A DNA stretch of 64,000 bases, taken from the NCBI RefSeq assembly GCF_000426605.1, contig NZ_AUFR01000008.1, positions 62,001 to 126,000 of the forward strand, in the 5' to 3' direction. The notes under the pieces were generated by a model. It was not told the DNA's origin. It was given only the letters and a program-made list of their open reading frames with translations, and made no database searches. Source of the DNA: Propionibacterium acidifaciens DSM 21887. Lineage in GTDB: Bacteria; Actinomycetota; Actinomycetes; Propionibacteriales; Propionibacteriaceae. Below are positions 63,447 through 64,000 of the stretch, piece by piece; position 1 is the first letter of the stretch, and every line of letters begins with the position of its first letter. Position numbers and translations under genes: made by a program.

Positions 63447-64000
63447 ATGTCGGGCAGGACAACTCTGCGACACGGGTGGGCGGCGTACCTCGCGGCCCTC
63501 GCCGCCCTCACCATGATGGCGGCACCACTGGCATCGGCCGATCCCACGGCGGGGCCCGCCGATCAGGATCCATCCTCGAGTTCTGCGCCGAACGGCCCCG
63601 CGGGCACGGCCGAGGACGTCTCCGGCCGGGCCGGCGAGACCCCGGCCGGGGGCTCCGAGCCGCTCGAGAACATCGAGACGGCGCAGGCCGTCGTCACCGC
63701 AACGAACAGCGCGGGCCAGGTCACCTCGACGACCGTCGAGAACCCCTCGGACGAGATCACGGTCTCCGGCCGGGCCGGCGAGGCCCCGGGCGGGAGCGCG
63801 GAGAGCAGCGCCGCTGCCGTCCCCTCCGCGTCGGCCCCGGCGGACCAGGCCCCGTCCTCCGCCCCGTCGTCCGACGCCACCGCCGGCCGGGCCCCCGCCC
63901 CGTCGTCCGAGACCCCCTCGGCCCCTGCGACCGGCGCGCCCACCGCCGCCGACGGCACCACCGTCCTCGAGGACATCCGGACCGACGAGGCCGGCAGCTT
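63447..64000 (+). CDS. Secreted Ala/Pro/Ser-rich protein, N-terminal part
   Basis: 184 codons up to the right edge, no stop. Basic start then AAYLAALAALTMMAAPLASA is a signal peptide with AxA cleavage near residue 32. The mature part is low-complexity Ala/Pro/Ser/Glu-rich. A short unit SGRAGE(T/A)P occurs twice (near residues 60 and 110), each followed by a Gly/Ser-rich stretch. Such linkers precede wall-binding or SpoIID/LGFP-type domains in actinobacterial surface proteins, but the domain lies outside the window. AAGGAG is 5 nt upstream of the ATG. Confidence 0.7.
   Translation, partial: MSGRTTLRHGWAAYLAALAALTMMAAPLASADPTAGPADQDPSSSSAPNGPAGTAEDVSGRAGETPAGGSEPLENIETAQAVVTATNSAGQVTSTTVENPSDEITVSGRAGEAPGGSAESSAAAVPSASAPADQAPSSAPSSDATAGRAPAPSSETPSAPATGAPTAADGTTVLEDIRTDEAGS

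Overview
The window is high-GC DNA (about 70 % by eye) from an actinobacterium. Genes are densely packed in short operons, often with ATGA/GTGA overlaps. At least twelve genes have a TANNNT -10 box 6-7 nt before the start codon and no Shine-Dalgarno sequence, so they are probably leaderless. A Pta-AckA acetate pathway, a 2-hydroxyacyl-CoA dehydratase activase-like iron-sulfur protein, lactose genes and a galactofuranose-type glycan locus suggest a fermenting, anaerobic or facultative actinobacterium (Actinomycetaceae or Propionibacteriaceae-like). This is inferred from gene content; no rRNA or tRNA gene is visible.

Left part (1-31.2 kb), mostly ordinary chromosome: the start of rpiB; an L-aspartate-oxidase-like flavoprotein; a giant two-ATPase acyl-CoA dehydratase activase; a beta-lactamase-like lipoprotein; a divergent iron-siderophore ABC transporter under a DtxR-type iron box; a short acyl-CoA ligase plus a thiolase behind a duplicated promoter/operator; a lactose locus (GPH permease, lacZ, lacI); a lower-GC patch with a frameshifted AAA ATPase, a membrane XRE regulator and an alpha/beta hydrolase; a metal-receptor-like protein; then TetR, a frameshifted fadD, endonuclease IV and a SWIM/SNF2 helicase.

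Middle (31.2-44.6 kb) is the main discovery: a lower-GC island holding a complete class III lanthipeptide cluster. It contains a LanKC synthetase, five tandem precursor genes too short for most gene finders, an exporter, an immunity-type ABC pair, a split two-component system and a prolyl-oligopeptidase that is the likely leader peptidase. All five precursors share an ILx(L/M)Q-type leader and end in two SxxSxxxC (labionin) motifs, as in labyrinthopeptins. The island is bracketed by a 35-bp direct repeat. The left copy is the last codons of the helicase gene; the right copy lies just before pta. Each is followed by a copy of a dispersed intergenic repeat that also occurs near position 1.95 kb.

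Right part (44.9-64 kb): pta-ackA; a short-chain dehydrogenase and an acyltransferase; an LGFP-repeat secreted protein; and a cell-surface polysaccharide locus with two family-2 glycosyltransferases, a Wzm/Wzt-type ABC exporter, GlfT2-like galactofuranosyltransferase, UDP-galactopyranose mutase, a large DUF6541-like membrane protein, a polyprenyl-phosphate glycosyltransferase, GtrA, an RmlB-like dehydratase, a decayed flippase and the start of a secreted Ala/Pro/Ser-rich protein. Together these suggest synthesis and export of a galactofuranose-containing wall glycan.
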